A stretch of 64,000 nt of DNA from Azolla pinnata (Eukaryota; Streptophyta; Polypodiopsida; Salviniales; Salviniaceae): positions 41,650 to 105,649 of the forward strand of contig JBBBWG010032641.1 in NCBI GenBank assembly GCA_037176905.1. Direction: 5' to 3'. The position numbers were made by a program, and so were the translations under genes. This document shows positions 21,157 through 33,408 of this stretch, piece by piece (within the stretch, counting starts at the first letter, position 1; every line of letters starts with the position of its first letter). The notes under the pieces were generated by a model. The model worked only from the letters and a program-made list of their open reading frames with translations, ran no database searches and was not told where the DNA came from.

Positions 21157-24100
21157 CTTCAAAATTTTCAGACAGTTGTTAGATGCATGAATGAAACCAG
21201 ATTTGTTTTATTTGTCCGTAACACACGTAAACTGAAATTATGTTGTCCATGCATAGTGTAACGATTTCATGTAATATCAGTATCATGTGCCATACCCTTC
21301 CCAACAGGAAATCTATGAGATATTGTACTAAAATCTTGTTTCCTCTTCATAAAATACAGTAAACTTGAAAGCATGTTGTGCTTATAATTCCACCACCTCC
21401 CACATTCTACCATTCTTTATTTCTGACAGATGAAATGGTCCTGAACTACCCTGTCACAATGCGGTATGCATGAGATAGATGTATCTCCAGGTAAGAAGAC
21501 GTGATAATGAACCCATCTTGTGACATGTCCAGGAAGAAGATCTTATATAGTGTTCATCTTCCTGCCATACAGATAGTGTGGGGCTAATCCATGTCCTTTC
21601 ATTATTTAATATGATGATATTGGTCCAGATTACTCTAATCTTTCCCAGTTTGGTCATCTCTAAGTGTTGGTAAAGTAGTTGTACTCAAGTATCTCCGTGT
21701 TCAGCAAGCTGTCTTGAAAAGTGCCAGCCAAGAATATCTTTGCTTGGAGAATCCCCACATACAGTCGCTAATTGGAGTAATGCCTCGGTCATTAATTGGA
21801 CTGCTCTCAGCTCTTCCCATAGTATCTTACAGGGCACCAATTCTTTGCTCCTTACTATGCAAACTATCCATCCAATTATGTGCACAACTTAATTTGTGGC
21901 TCCTGGGATTTAGAAATGAGAAGTAATCTAAAAATAACAGTGTTTTACACAATATAGTAGAACGAAAATGGAGAGCTAAATAAATTTGAGGCAACCTTTG
22001 GGGGCAAAGCATCAAAAATAGCTTCCAGATAATAATCCCAGGACACCCCTTCCATGTTGGCTGTTTCTTCAATAGAAGATGTTGCAAGTAAATGCTGGGT
22101 GCCCTCTAGGAGAACGATGATCTTGTCATCACAATAGCAAAACCTAGCAATAAATACCCATATAATCAGAACCGCAGCATTATAGAAAAAAGATATGTTG
22201 AAAGGAACCCCCACACAGTAAATTCTCATTTATAAAAGCAACTATTTAAGATGATGAAATTTCTCAAAAGTAAAGAATATAATTACACATTGGTCTGGCA
22301 CGGGGTGATTCCCAATTCCAACTCCGTCCATGTATTGTTCCCTGTTAGCAAGAGAGAGTATTTTTCTTATTATAATCATTCTTTAATTACTCTTGGGGGA
22401 TGACAAACTCAAATAAGTGTGACTAGAAACTAAAAATAAATATACCAAACAAACCTATTACTGATACTCAAGGTTATCGATTCATAAAGCCTAAAAATTT
22501 AGCCTTCAAATGATTTTCAGAAAGGGAAGAATGGAGAGATCCCCAACGCAAGAAAATCATCTTCAATGGCAAGACAATACATATTTAATGTTTTGAATCT
22601 CTTCAGTCAAAAGTCTTCTTCAATGAGTTTAACAAAGAAACTCTCTTATATGTAAATTTGGTTAACCAAGAAACAAGATTTTAGACTCACTGAGATGAGC
22701 TGCATCCTTCACTTGAACACTTGAAATGTTGAAATTTGTACTGAAATTTCAATTAGACATTCTCATAGTGTATTCAACAACCAATTTTTATCACTATTTA
22801 ACTGCAAAATGAATATAACCTATAATGTTTATGATAATTGTTGAGTTAGTATTCTTTGCTACTCTTTTCACAAGAAAGTTTACTTTCAGGAAAAGGTGCA
22901 CACTACCTTGTCTTAAGATCATTTTTGTTCTCATTTCCCAAAGGGAGAACGAAGAGTGAACTTAAGGGTTCCCCTTTCACATCAATTCCACCAGCTACAT
23001 AAAGCCTATTATGACAGGTTTAAAAACAATGAGAGAAAATGCTGAAAGATTTTGTAGAATTTGTGCAGAAACATTAGCTTCAGAAGCTTTATTTCAGCAC
23101 AACCTAAATTCACTTGCCTTCTCCGTATTTATGAATTTCTTATGTGTGAATGCACTTATCCAAAAGATTTGGTATTTTATCAAGAAAGTAATCATCTTTT
23201 TTCTTTCATAAAAACAGTTCTATGTACTGCGCAAAAATTCTTTCCATATGGTTTGATTCTGACGGAAATACAAAAGCTAGCAACAAACAAGCTGCAAACG
23301 TTTGAAAACCTGGACAGTAAGTTACCATAAATTCCTTTTTTTGTGTCAAAAAAGTTTCGTCTTTCAACAATTCTTTGTAATCCAAAAAGTGACAGTAAGA
23401 TTCAAATCATAATTGCAACATTAATTCTATACCTGTTCTGGTAAATCCAACTTGTGTGTTTAAATCTTGGACATGGTCCGTATCCTTTTTGAGGAACCTG
23501 ATTAACATTACAACTATGAATCGTGACTCAGAATCTCATTCAGTAAACGCATGAAATCAGTTTGTTTAACAAACTGTAAGATACACAGCAGTTTGATCAA
23601 ATCTCAATACTAGAACACTGGTACATTTTCCTGCTGTGATTTTTTCAAGCAAACCATCCATATGATGGAAAACCTTAAATAAGGATGGATTTTATATACT
23701 CTTACAACTTAAAGTCATTGCTTATCATTTAACAAGACCTTTATATGATATCTCGACACAAACTCTTCACACAGATTAGATTAGGGAATATGAGAGATGA
23801 AAAACTGGTGCATGATTAATTTTTATTTGTGGGAATACAGATGTATCGTATAGAGCTTTTTCCTTCTTTGGACTTTCAGGTTTATAATTAAACAGTCTCG
23901 TACATTACCCTGCTCCATGTAAATCCTATTGTCTCAAGGGTGTGGAGGTCATCAAGCATAAGACCGCCACCTTTGCCACCATGCACATAGAATTTTGTCC
24001 CAGCAGAAGTGGATGCTGCATTCTGTCTTGGTGCTGGAATTGATCCCTTTGTATTTTGCAGAGTCCACACCCATGCCTACAAAGCAATTCAGTGAATGAA

Positions 24101-27100
24101 AGGTTATTTTAATTCATAACAGTATTGCACCCAATAAGTTCACAAAATGCTAAAATATATAGTGATTAGGGTTTCAAATAGATTGGTTTCCATTATGTAG
24201 CAATTTCGGAGTGACTCAAGTGACCTGAGCTTGCTTTTGCAGCGGTGACACCTAGATATTCAAATGAGTCTGAATCCAAACTTTCCATGATTCACAAAGT
24301 AGAAACAGGTTAACCTTTTTAATAATTCAGTGGGATTGCCACTAGTAGTAATAACCAATGTGCTAACAGCAATTTCCCTCTGCATGGGAAGCAGATCAAA
24401 GTGGCAAAGCATATGATGACCATCGATGATATCATCAGATTAAATGATGTAAAGACATGGATCAGCTCCACTATCTCTTGATAGAAAGCTGGTGAGCTAT
24501 TAGGCCCTCTTCTTATGCATATCACAAGATGGATTAATTGCCAGACCTTGCACAGATATATACATCTACTCGTGCACTTTGTACTGTTAGGGCAACCCAG
24601 GACCTCCTCACATCAGTTAGAGACAGAAAATGCCATATATGCACACAAGGCTTGGAATAATGGATACGTTAATTATGGGGGTGGACGCATGAGAACGCCA
24701 TGCCTGCTGGTACACTGTACTTTATGAAACGAGGTTTTGACCCACAACCTAGGGTAATGAAAAATGAAAACCAACATCACTTAGGACTGTTCTTCTTGGA
24801 AAAGCTGTTGGGAAAAAACGGGTACAACCATAACAACTCATCAATAGAGTACAATCCGGCTTCTTTAGTCCTGTGACCACTTCCTTTCCTCAAGTCAACC
24901 AACTAATACCCTGGCATGGTCTCAGCCAACAATATCACAAGGGGTTAAAATAGATCAAGCAATCAGTATACCCCTTGTGTAGGCCATGAGTAGCTGGAAA
25001 ATACACTCATCAACATCGTCATCCACAATTCACAGCTATTATTATGGAAAACCAAATGTACGTCCCTGCCTTCAGAAATCTTTCCATCCTAGAGCGGCCC
25101 ATGTTGGGGTTTTTGAAGGCAAAAGCTTCACTCAGTCTAAGCGCATAGGATCTTGGGTTATTAGATGTCTACGAAATTTCAGAATTTAAGTGTAATTGTA
25201 TCTAATCTCATTTGAAACAAACATTTCAAGATGGATCTTCTCATGTTTGTTTTACATGTCATGTTGGCTTCTTAAAAGACAATAATATAGCTTTCATGTT
25301 GCAATAAAATGGAGCGGCTGTTGCATATGAAAATTTCCAATTCTCAGTAACAAAAAACGACATGTTAGATGTACATCAAATATGTGGTGATAAAAAACTG
25401 TATCACTATTAGGACCTAGTAATTGTTCATTTTTATCATGCTTGGCATTTTTTTTATCTATCTTTCAATCAGTTTTATTGGGATGAAACTCAAGTATTGA
25501 CCTGGGTATCCAGAACATGAACATCATTATATCGTTGACGACTTCCTCGGCCCCCAAATACTATCAGCTGAGATCCAATTACAGCCATTGATGCTCCTTC
25601 ACGAGTTAATGGTATATTGCCTTCGGTAGGAGGCTACAAGAAACAAATGTGTAAGAAACAAATGTGTAAGATTTCAGCACTAAACATTTTTATTTATAGA
25701 TATATTTGTGTAGGTCAATCAAATTTGGCATGAAAAGAACTTATAAATCTAAGAGTTGTGACATCCTTTGTTGATAAATTATTGTGATTGGGTTGTCCTT
25801 CAATATCTTTACTCTATTTCTCTCATTTCTAACAGAGCGGTTCAAAACCTTGCTTCCCTTCATATTTTATTCCTTGCAAGATGGCTAATGCCTCCTTCAG
25901 TAGGCAATGGTATCCTCTAACTAATGCCAACATGAAACAGTACAATGGCATTGGCAGATCCACTCATCAAATATTTGCGTGCATATCTGCCTATCTTAAT
26001 CTCTCGCTACTAAATTTGTATGCATGTTAAGAGAAGCTGATGAAATTACATCACGTAGTATGAGTAAAACGAGGCTTACTGGCTATCAATCTACTCATAA
26101 ACAGTGGACTGCAGTGAGTGTTCTGAATTGATTGCAAAAAAATCTGCAATCTGAAAGCATTTGATAATAGAATAGAGTACAGCTTCTCACTGTATGCAGA
26201 TCACAGGAAACATTGTAACAACCAGAAAGTTATGCATGTAGGTCTCAGATCTTACAAAGTAGTCAAGTAAGAGATCAAAAAGGCTACCCACGTCGGAGAT
26301 ACTGAAAAGAGATTCAAAGTGATATAAAATACAAACTGATCTAATAAGTGATTGAAAAGGCTACCCACATAGGAGGTACGAACAAACTAACCTAGGAAGG
26401 AATTGAAAGACTAATATAATAAGCTATTGGAAAGCCTCCATGTCAGAGGTCCTGACTAGAGTGACATAGAGCTGGGTGACACAACATGCTGCTCAAGAGT
26501 GTTTCATCTCCAAAACAATCAAGTAATTAATATTGGGTGGGCAAATGGAAGCCTGATACCTAGGATATGATATCAGGATATGCTTTCCCAAAACGATAAA
26601 GACAAACACACGAGAAGAAAAGCTTTGTCAGCAAATCCACCTATCGAAATTGACCTCATTGAAATATATATGACAGCTCAAAAAAGAACCATCACCCAGT
26701 CGATTTTTCAAAGTAATTCCTATTTGACTAGTCTTATTAATAATTAGGAGTACAGTAGTATGTGACGATCACTTGCATTACCCATTTCCTTATTGCGAGC
26801 AAACATGGTTGTATACAAAGCATACAAATGATCTCTATGATAGAATCTCACCACTGTTCTAAACTACAAAGAGTGTTTAATGAGATACCTGAAACCACGT
26901 CATTGTTTTCAAATCAAGATAATAAACATCATTGAGAAGTTTATTCTCTTCATTGCGACCGCCAAAGATATATAATCTGCTAAAGGGAAGAATTTGTTTA
27001 CTAGAGTTTTTTTTGTTTTCATTGGTTTGAAATTAATTCATTAGGTATAGCCACAGTTTCATTAATAATCAAGAATATCCATCATATGAATAGTTTCCAA

Positions 27101-30100
27101 TTACAGGCACCTTTAGTAGTCATGAAATCAATTCTAAGCATCAATTTTTAGCATTAAAGGATAGTACATTAGTCTATGGTGATCTATAGCTTGACATTCA
27201 AACTCACTAGCAAGCTTCTAAAAGTAATATAGGTGTGCACAGCAGAAGAGGTTCATGTATGAATACAGACGTTTGCTTTCAACCATTGAAGGTAAGGGGC
27301 AATATCCAAGATGTGCAACAGACACAGACAACATGGAGCTCTCTGAAGAACAGCTGGTTTGGAAGTATACATCACAGCATTGGACTGGGTGGGGCAAAGA
27401 AATCACGAATCAAGCAAAATGATAACAATTTATGATCATATGGCGAAAGATTTTACAATCAAGTGAAGCGATTTGTTAAAGAATGTCATCATGATTCTTC
27501 GTCGATGCACTGCTGTAATATAATGCTCTTTTTGGGCAATTGATGTGTCTTGTGTTCTAGAAGAAACAGGCCTAAGCATAATTGATCTTTGTATTCCATT
27601 ACCACGGACAGGGGAATGAAGTTCTGTTTACAAGGTTGAAGGTATTTCCACTTATTTCCATGAAAAACAGCAGGCATTTACATCCTCAAAGGAACACACT
27701 ATAATGGAACTTGATTAACTTGGAACAAGATAAACCCTCCATCAGCGCTTCGTGGTATGCATGGTGATAGCATATCACCAACTTCCATTCTGCATGGAGT
27801 TTGCTGTTTTTGTATACATATTAAATTTGTGTTCTTGGGGGTGTCCTAAAGATATCAGGCATCAAGAAATCTCTCTTAGGTCATACTCTTCTCTGTAATA
27901 GCAATCTAACAATCTATATAGACGGCACATTTTCCTGCATCAAGCACACATTATATGATTTCTTTTTCATGCGATGTTTGAGCTGGCATCATCAATTTCT
28001 CTCATTATAGCAAGAAATGACCATTTTGGTCATTCTCTATACCATTCCAATTGCCAAAATGCAGTACCAGTAAAATTATGTCAATACATTTTTATTCTGT
28101 GAGGAAAGGAAGACAAAACTACCATCATCTAAGGAGAAAATACAGTAAAATACTTATCAATACGATTAAGTGATTACCGTTTATTTCCATCAAAAGCAGC
28201 CGAATGACCATCTCGAGCAGTAGGTATATTCCCACTGGGTGATAACTTTACCCAAAGAAGGGTTCTAGAGTCTATTGCAAATATGTCTTCCACCTGGTCT
28301 CTAATAAGATAGCATGTTTAGCTACACAAATAATTTCCTCAGTACTGTATTTTCTTTTGTTCAAATTACCTTCACATAATTGGTAATACGTCCTCCAAAT
28401 ACGTACGTTATTGGTCCAGCCTGTGTGATGCTACATCCACTTCTGAGAAGTGGTCTTTGCCCATTCTCATCCCGTGTTTTATACTTCTTAAAGAGCCCTG
28501 CATAAAGTATTGCCAATTTTCAAATATATTGAGCTGTACGAACAATACTAATTGTATCGGTCATTTGGGATCACCTCTTCCAGTAATCATATCCTAGCAC
28601 GTCTATTTTTTTAATTACATCCTCAGTTACTGATTATATATATCATACAACAACATAATAGATATATAATCCATAACAATTTTTATTCAAACAAATAAGA
28701 TGCAATAGCGTCATATATCACAGGAAAACATAAGACCTGATGTTTCCGCTTCAGGTTTCTGAAATATCAGCTGTTCTAATTGATGCAGCTCATGCAAATT
28801 GCGAAGATAGTCCATAAATCTCTCAAACCCCTGTAGACATGAAATAACTAGTCAACAAAAATTATGTCAACAAGCAAAGACCTACAGCTTAATAATCAAA
28901 AACAGCAGGCTACATTATGCACTTCATGTGCTACAAGTTTTCCAAGAAAATTGGTAACCTGAGAGTAAAATGTACTGATTGGCTCTGAAAAGGGATTTCC
29001 AGTACAGTCAAACTCGGTAAGATTCTTCAGCAAACCCAGGGATGGTGGTACTTCAGTGAGGTGGTTTGAATGTACATCCAGTGTAACCAGTTCCTGTAAA
29101 TCTTCCAATGATTTAGGAAGTGTTGACAGGAGATTCTCACTAACATCCAGACGTTGTAGACTTTTTAACAATCCCAGAGAGTCAGGAAGTTCCAGAAGTC
29201 TGTTCTTAGCTGTTATAAATTGAAGCTGATCTCAGGATCAGAAAGTAAATATATAATGACATAATGATATAATGATAAGTTTAACTCACCAAGGTTTAAA
29301 ACAACCAATGATGTAAAATGGCCCCAGAAAGTAGTAAGTGTCATTAGCTGGTTCTTTGAAAAATTCATTTCTCTCAAGGAAACCAGACCTTGAAGACCTT
29401 GATCCAGCTCTTTTATCTCATTTTCAGATAGATCTAAAATCTGTTTTGAATATGAATAAACATTATTCCCTGAAACCACAGTTCCCTTGAATCCTTCAAC
29501 AGTACAAACTAACATCGGATTATAAACGTGTAGAAGAGGCGAACATTAACCTGAATTTTTCCGTATCGTAGCACAACTGATGGCAAGAATTGGAAATGAT
29601 TTTTGGCTAGTCTCAGACAGCGCAGTGTACGAAATTCGGCCAATTCATGACTTAATTCTGACAGTTTATTGCTGTCAACATAATGAACCAATAAATGCAA
29701 TCTCTATTTAATATGGAAATTAGTACATTGGCCTCACAAATCCATTTAGAATGTACAATATGTCAATATATGTCACGATGAAACAGAAATATTTCAATAA
29801 CGACCATGTGCTATAAAAAGTGACAATGTCAATATATGCCTTGATGAACAGAACATTTCAATCATGACCATGTTCCGGAGTGACTACTTAAACATTTTCT
29901 GAAAGAAGCATAGCATTTTAAGTATAGAAAAACCTGCACAAGTCCAAATCTATGATGGATGTGATCCCTGCTCCTTTTACAAGGTTCATGAAATCTTCAG
30001 GTATATCATACAGTTCCAGGGAGCTGTGAATGATAACATAAAAAGGTACTCAATCATCATCAATCCTCTAAACTCCAATCATATCATTTGAACAACTTTT

Positions 30101-31074
30101 TGAATATTCAAAATCAAACCATCTACAACATTTTGCTAAATGAAATAGAGCAAGAAATGATGTGCTCACAAAAACACATCTATCAATAGTGATTTTCTCA
30201 GGAAAAATCTAATAATACTATTCATGCCACCTCTATCGTGAATTAGAAGGAAATAATGATGTCAAACCTGGATACTTGATAGCTCTTGAGCTAGAAAGAA
30301 AGAAATTTTATTCCTCTCTAATTGAAATTCCAAGAAAAGCATGTTACAAAAGTGTCTATTTCCTCCAGCTATATAGAATAAAAAAATATGATAAGCTACC
30401 AAATTTAAGGCTAGATAATAGAGACTACAATGTGATCCGGAGCAGCATATGGAGATGGTGCGCGATAATGGCATATAGTGTAAAACACTCTGGACATTAT
30501 GTTACAAAAGTGTCTATTTCCTCCAGCTATGTAGAATAAAAGAGTATGATAAGATATCAAATTTAAGTCTAGATAATAGAGACTACAATGTGATCCGGAG
30601 CAGCATATGGAGATGGTGCGCGATAATGGCATATAGTGTAAACCACTCTGAACATTATGATACAAAACTGTCTATTTCCTCCAGCTATATAGTATAAGAA
30701 TATGATAAGATGCCAAATTTAAGGCTAGATAATAGAGGCTACAATGTGATCCGGAGCAGCATATGGAGATGGTGTGCGATAATGGCATATAGTCTGGACA
30801 TTATGATATATAGTGATGTGAATATATAGGCCAAATATGGGAAATGGTGTATTTTTTGAGGGAAATATTTGAGCCTATGTACTTCTAACTAAAGGAAGCC
30901 GAACAGGAAATCAAAGCCGTCAACTTCAACAAAACGAGCATCATCAACAATGTATGAGAGAACGAGAGACGGGACTAACCTGAGGTCGAGCTTTTGCGTT
31001 CTCCTGCATTCAACGAGGTGTGCCTTGATCTTCTTCATCTTCACGAAACTCTGCTTAGACTTCGACCCGGCCAT
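13834..31074 (-). CDS. DRC7: DRC7 (FAP50/CCDC135-type) with N-terminal LRR and Kelch regions
   Basis: Thirty-one exons join in phase to 1574 residues, starting at the ATG 31072-31074 and ending at TGA 13834-13836. The order is LRR (about residues 25-236), Kelch repeats (about 270-610), transglutaminase-like domain (683-950) and DRC7-specific C-terminus with coiled coils (to 1574). DRC7 is a subunit of the nexin-dynein regulatory complex, which links axonemal outer doublets and controls flagellar bending. The DRC7 part is strongly diagnostic, for example FMFAPLNECG, CICTTIRPS, DCFDFAVVLTSFLSGAGYEA, LHCWVLV, WDGLIERIILYEDDE, ALKERLINRATIIQ and the last block ELENKLQNDPRIAGL. The exon lists are given in the three region entries. 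Every junction is GT-AG and keeps phase. The link between Kelch and DRC7 parts depends on exon 21763-21825 and is the least certain. In a plant, this gene implies flagellated sperm and probably antheridium-limited expression. Confidence 0.85.
16253..16410. repeat. 54-bp tandem repeat in a DRC7 intron
   Basis: Three copies of a 54-base unit starting AAAGCATTCTACCACTCAGT, at 16254, 16308 and 16362, inside the intron between exons 16522-16814 and 15332-15515. The third copy is diverged at its end. Confidence 0.9.
21763..28497 (-). other. DRC7 gene, Kelch region and linker (exons 7-17)
   Basis: Exons 28370-28497, 28178-28293, 26889-26976, 25502-25633, 23909-24076, 23433-23497, 22907-23005, 22691-22719, 22287-22341, 21996-22143 and 21763-21825. 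Kelch hallmarks recur: ITYVFGGRITNYV, PTARDGHSAAF, LYIFGGRNEEN with VYYLDLKTMTW, LIVFGGRGSRQRYNDVHVLD, FYVHGGKGGG with DLHTLETIGFTW, and LYVAGGIDVKG with NNTWTELEL. That is enough blades for one beta-propeller. The 29-base exon 22691-22719 is needed to keep the frame; its donor is a strong GTGAGT. Exons 21996-22143 and 21763-21825 give a helical linker (WEELRAVQLMTEALLQLAT). Confidence 0.8.
28737..31074 (-). other. DRC7 gene, LRR region (exons 1-6)
   Basis: Exons 30980-31074, 29934-30023, 29551-29671, 29290-29440, 28959-29209 and 28737-28830. They encode about eight leucine-rich repeats of the short, plant and animal intracellular type, for example LPDSLGLLKSLQRLDVSENL and LEDLQELVTLDVHSNHL. 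The N-terminus is basic (MAGSKSKQSFVKMKKIK). The last exon forms a helix-rich linker (FERFMDYLRNLHELHQLEQL) before the Kelch part. LRR regions usually mediate protein contacts; several other DRC subunits carry LRRs. Confidence 0.85.
30343..30815. repeat. 158-bp tandem repeat in DRC7 intron 1
   Basis: Three copies with starts at 30343, 30501 and 30659, an exact 158-base period. Each holds CTATTTCCTCCAGCTATAT and TGTGATCCGGAGCAGCATAT. The last copy is shortened. The small open frames seen here in both directions are repeat artefacts. Confidence 0.95.
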
Positions 31075-31174
31075 GGCGGGTGAATTAGGTGGAGGATAGG
31101 AAGTATCGTCCTTCGATTTGTGTGATCAGATCCGAGTTCCGATCAACTGGGATTCAGATATGCAACCAAGGACC

Positions 31175-31655
31175 GGGATTGGAAACGGAATCAGAAGGCC
31201 GTCAAGCACCGGATTTCAGATCCGCAGCAGCAATAGCCATTACCATATCCGCACCGGGATTGGAAACGGAATCAGAAGGCCGTCAAGCACCGGATTTCAG
31301 ATCCGCAGCTGCAAAAGCCATTGCCATATCCGCACCGGGATTGGAAACGGAATCAGAAGGCCGTCAAAGCACCGGATTTCAGATCCGCAGCAGCAAAAGC
31401 CATTGCCATATCCGCACCGGGATTGGAAACGGAATCAGAAGGCCGTCAAAGCACCCGATTTCAGATCCGCAGCAGCAAAAGCCATTGCCATATCCGCACC
31501 GGGATTGGAAACGGAATCAGAAGGCCGTCAAGCACCGGATTTCAGATCCGCAGCAGCAATAGCCATCGCCATATCCGCACCGGGATTGGAAACGGAATCA
31601 GAAGGCCGTCAAGCACCGGATTTCAGATCCGCAGCAGCAGTAGCCATTGCCATAT
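31175..31655. repeat. 81/82-bp tandem array directly upstream of DRC7
   Basis: Six units beginning GGGATTGGAAACGGAATCAG at 31175, 31256, 31337, 31419, 31501 and 31582. Units are 81 bases, or 82 where one A is inserted in the CGTCAAAGC block. The array starts about 100 bases upstream of the DRC7 ATG, so it lies in or next to the promoter. Because 81 is a multiple of three, long forward frames run through it; the 82-base units shift them. Confidence 0.95.
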
Positions 31656-31732
31656 CAGGAAGCGGCACGCCGTCAGTTAGTTCTTCTTTTCTCTTTTTTT
31701 CTCCATTTTTCTGTTTCTTAACAAAACATGCA

Positions 31733-33408
31733 CAGATTATGCATCGATGCATGCATGCATGCATGCGTTGCAAGCTATGTATGGATGCATGCATGCGTTG
31801 CAGATTATGCATCGATGTGCATCGATGCATGCATGCGTTGCAGGTTATGCATCGATGTGCATCGATGCATGCATGCGTTGCAGGCTATGTATGGATATGT
31901 ATCGATGCATGCATGCATTGCAGCCTATGCATCCATATGCATCGATGCATGCATGCATTGCAGATTATGTATCGATATGCATCGATGCATGCATGCGCTG
32001 CAGATTATGTATGGATATGGATCGATGCATGCATGCAATGCGGATTATGTATAGATATGCATCGACGCATGCATGCAATACAGATTATGTATCGGTACGT
32101 ATCGATGCATGCATGCATCGTAGATTATGTATCGATATGGATCGATGCATGCATGCATATTGCAGATTGTGTATCGATATGGATCGATGCATGCTTGCAA
32201 CGCAGATTACATAAGGATATGTATCGATGCATGCATCGATGCCGATTATGTGCTGATATGTACTGATGCATGCATGCATGCAATGCAGAGGCGTAGCTTC
32301 GTTGGACACAACGGCTAGCAACGGTTGATTTCGGTCGGCAACTTCGAGGAAAGGTTTGAACCCATGGCTATGGCAATCTATTTTCTGGTTACGTACCGAT
32401 ATGTATTGATGCATGCATGTAATGCAGACTATGTATCGATATGTGTTGATGCATGCATGTGTTGCAAATTATGTATCGATTCATGCATGCGTTGCAAATT
32501 ATGTACTGATATGTGTCGATGCATGCATGCGTTGCAGATTATGTACCGATATGTGTCGATGCATGCATGCATTGCTGATTATGCATCAATATGTATCGAT
32601 GCATGCATGCGTTGCGAATTATGTACCGATATGTGTCGATGCATGCATGCGTTGCAAATTATGTACTGATATGTGTCGATGCATGCATGTGTTGCAGATT
32701 ATGCATCGATATGTATTGATGCATGCATGCGTTGCAAATTATGCATCGATATGTATGGGTGCATGCATGCGTTGCAGATTATGCATCGATATGTATGGAT
32801 TCATGCATGCGTTGGCATCGATATGTATGGATGCATGCATGCGTTGCAGATTGTGTATCGATCTACATCGATGCATGCATGCATTGCAAATTATGTATTG
32901 ATCTGCATCGCGCATGCATGTGTTGCAGATTATGTATCGATGTGTATCAATGCATGTATGTAGTGCAGATTATGTATGGATATGTATCGATGCATGCATG
33001 TGTTGCAGATTATGTATCGATATGTAGTGATGCATGCATGTGTTGCAAATTATGTATCGATATGTATCGATGCATGCATGCATTGCAAATTATGTATCGA
33101 TGCATGCATGCGTTGCAAATTATGTATCGATATGCATCGATGCATGTATGCGTTGCAGATTATGTATCGATGCATGCGTGCATTGCAGATTATTTATCGA
33201 TGCATGCATGCGTTGCAGATTATGTATAGATGCATGCATGCATTGCAGATTATGTATCGATGCATGTACATTGCAGATTATGTATTGATATGAATGGATG
33301 CATGCATGCGTTGCAGATTATGTATCGATGCATGCATGCATCCATTGCATATTATGTATCAATGTGTATCAATGCATGCATACATGCAATGCAATGCAAT
33401 GCATGTCG
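31733..33408. repeat. 40-bp minisatellite rich in GCATGC and ATCGAT
   Basis: Roughly forty units with consensus GCATGCATGCGTTGCAGATT followed by two copies of ATGTATCGAT. Some units carry only one ATGTATCGAT copy and are 30 bases long. A non-repetitive piece of about 105 bases (32287-32391) interrupts the array. No TAA, TAG or TGA occurs in the consensus on the plus strand, so all three forward frames are open for long distances; the minus strand has a TAA per unit. Each unit holds the CATGCATG (RY) core. Confidence 0.95.

Noticed and set aside
21454-21657. Minus-strand frame between the Kelch and DRC7 parts as an extra exon or DRC7 start
   Set aside because: Composition is not protein-like, borders do not give matching phases, and the flanking exons join in phase without it.
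26240-26650. Possible LTR-retrotransposon remnant in a DRC7 intron
   Set aside because: A GCCTGATACC/GATATCAGG stretch recalls a primer-binding region, but no LTR pair, polypurine tract or coding remnant could be found.
31118-32266. A 382-codon forward frame crossing the 81-bp and 40-bp arrays
   Set aside because: It exists only because both repeat units lack plus-strand stops; the peptide is the repeat translated in shifting frames, with no domain and no conserved start.
31733-33408. CRISPR-like array
   Set aside because: Short regular units, but no unique spacers between them and a plant nuclear context; it is a minisatellite.
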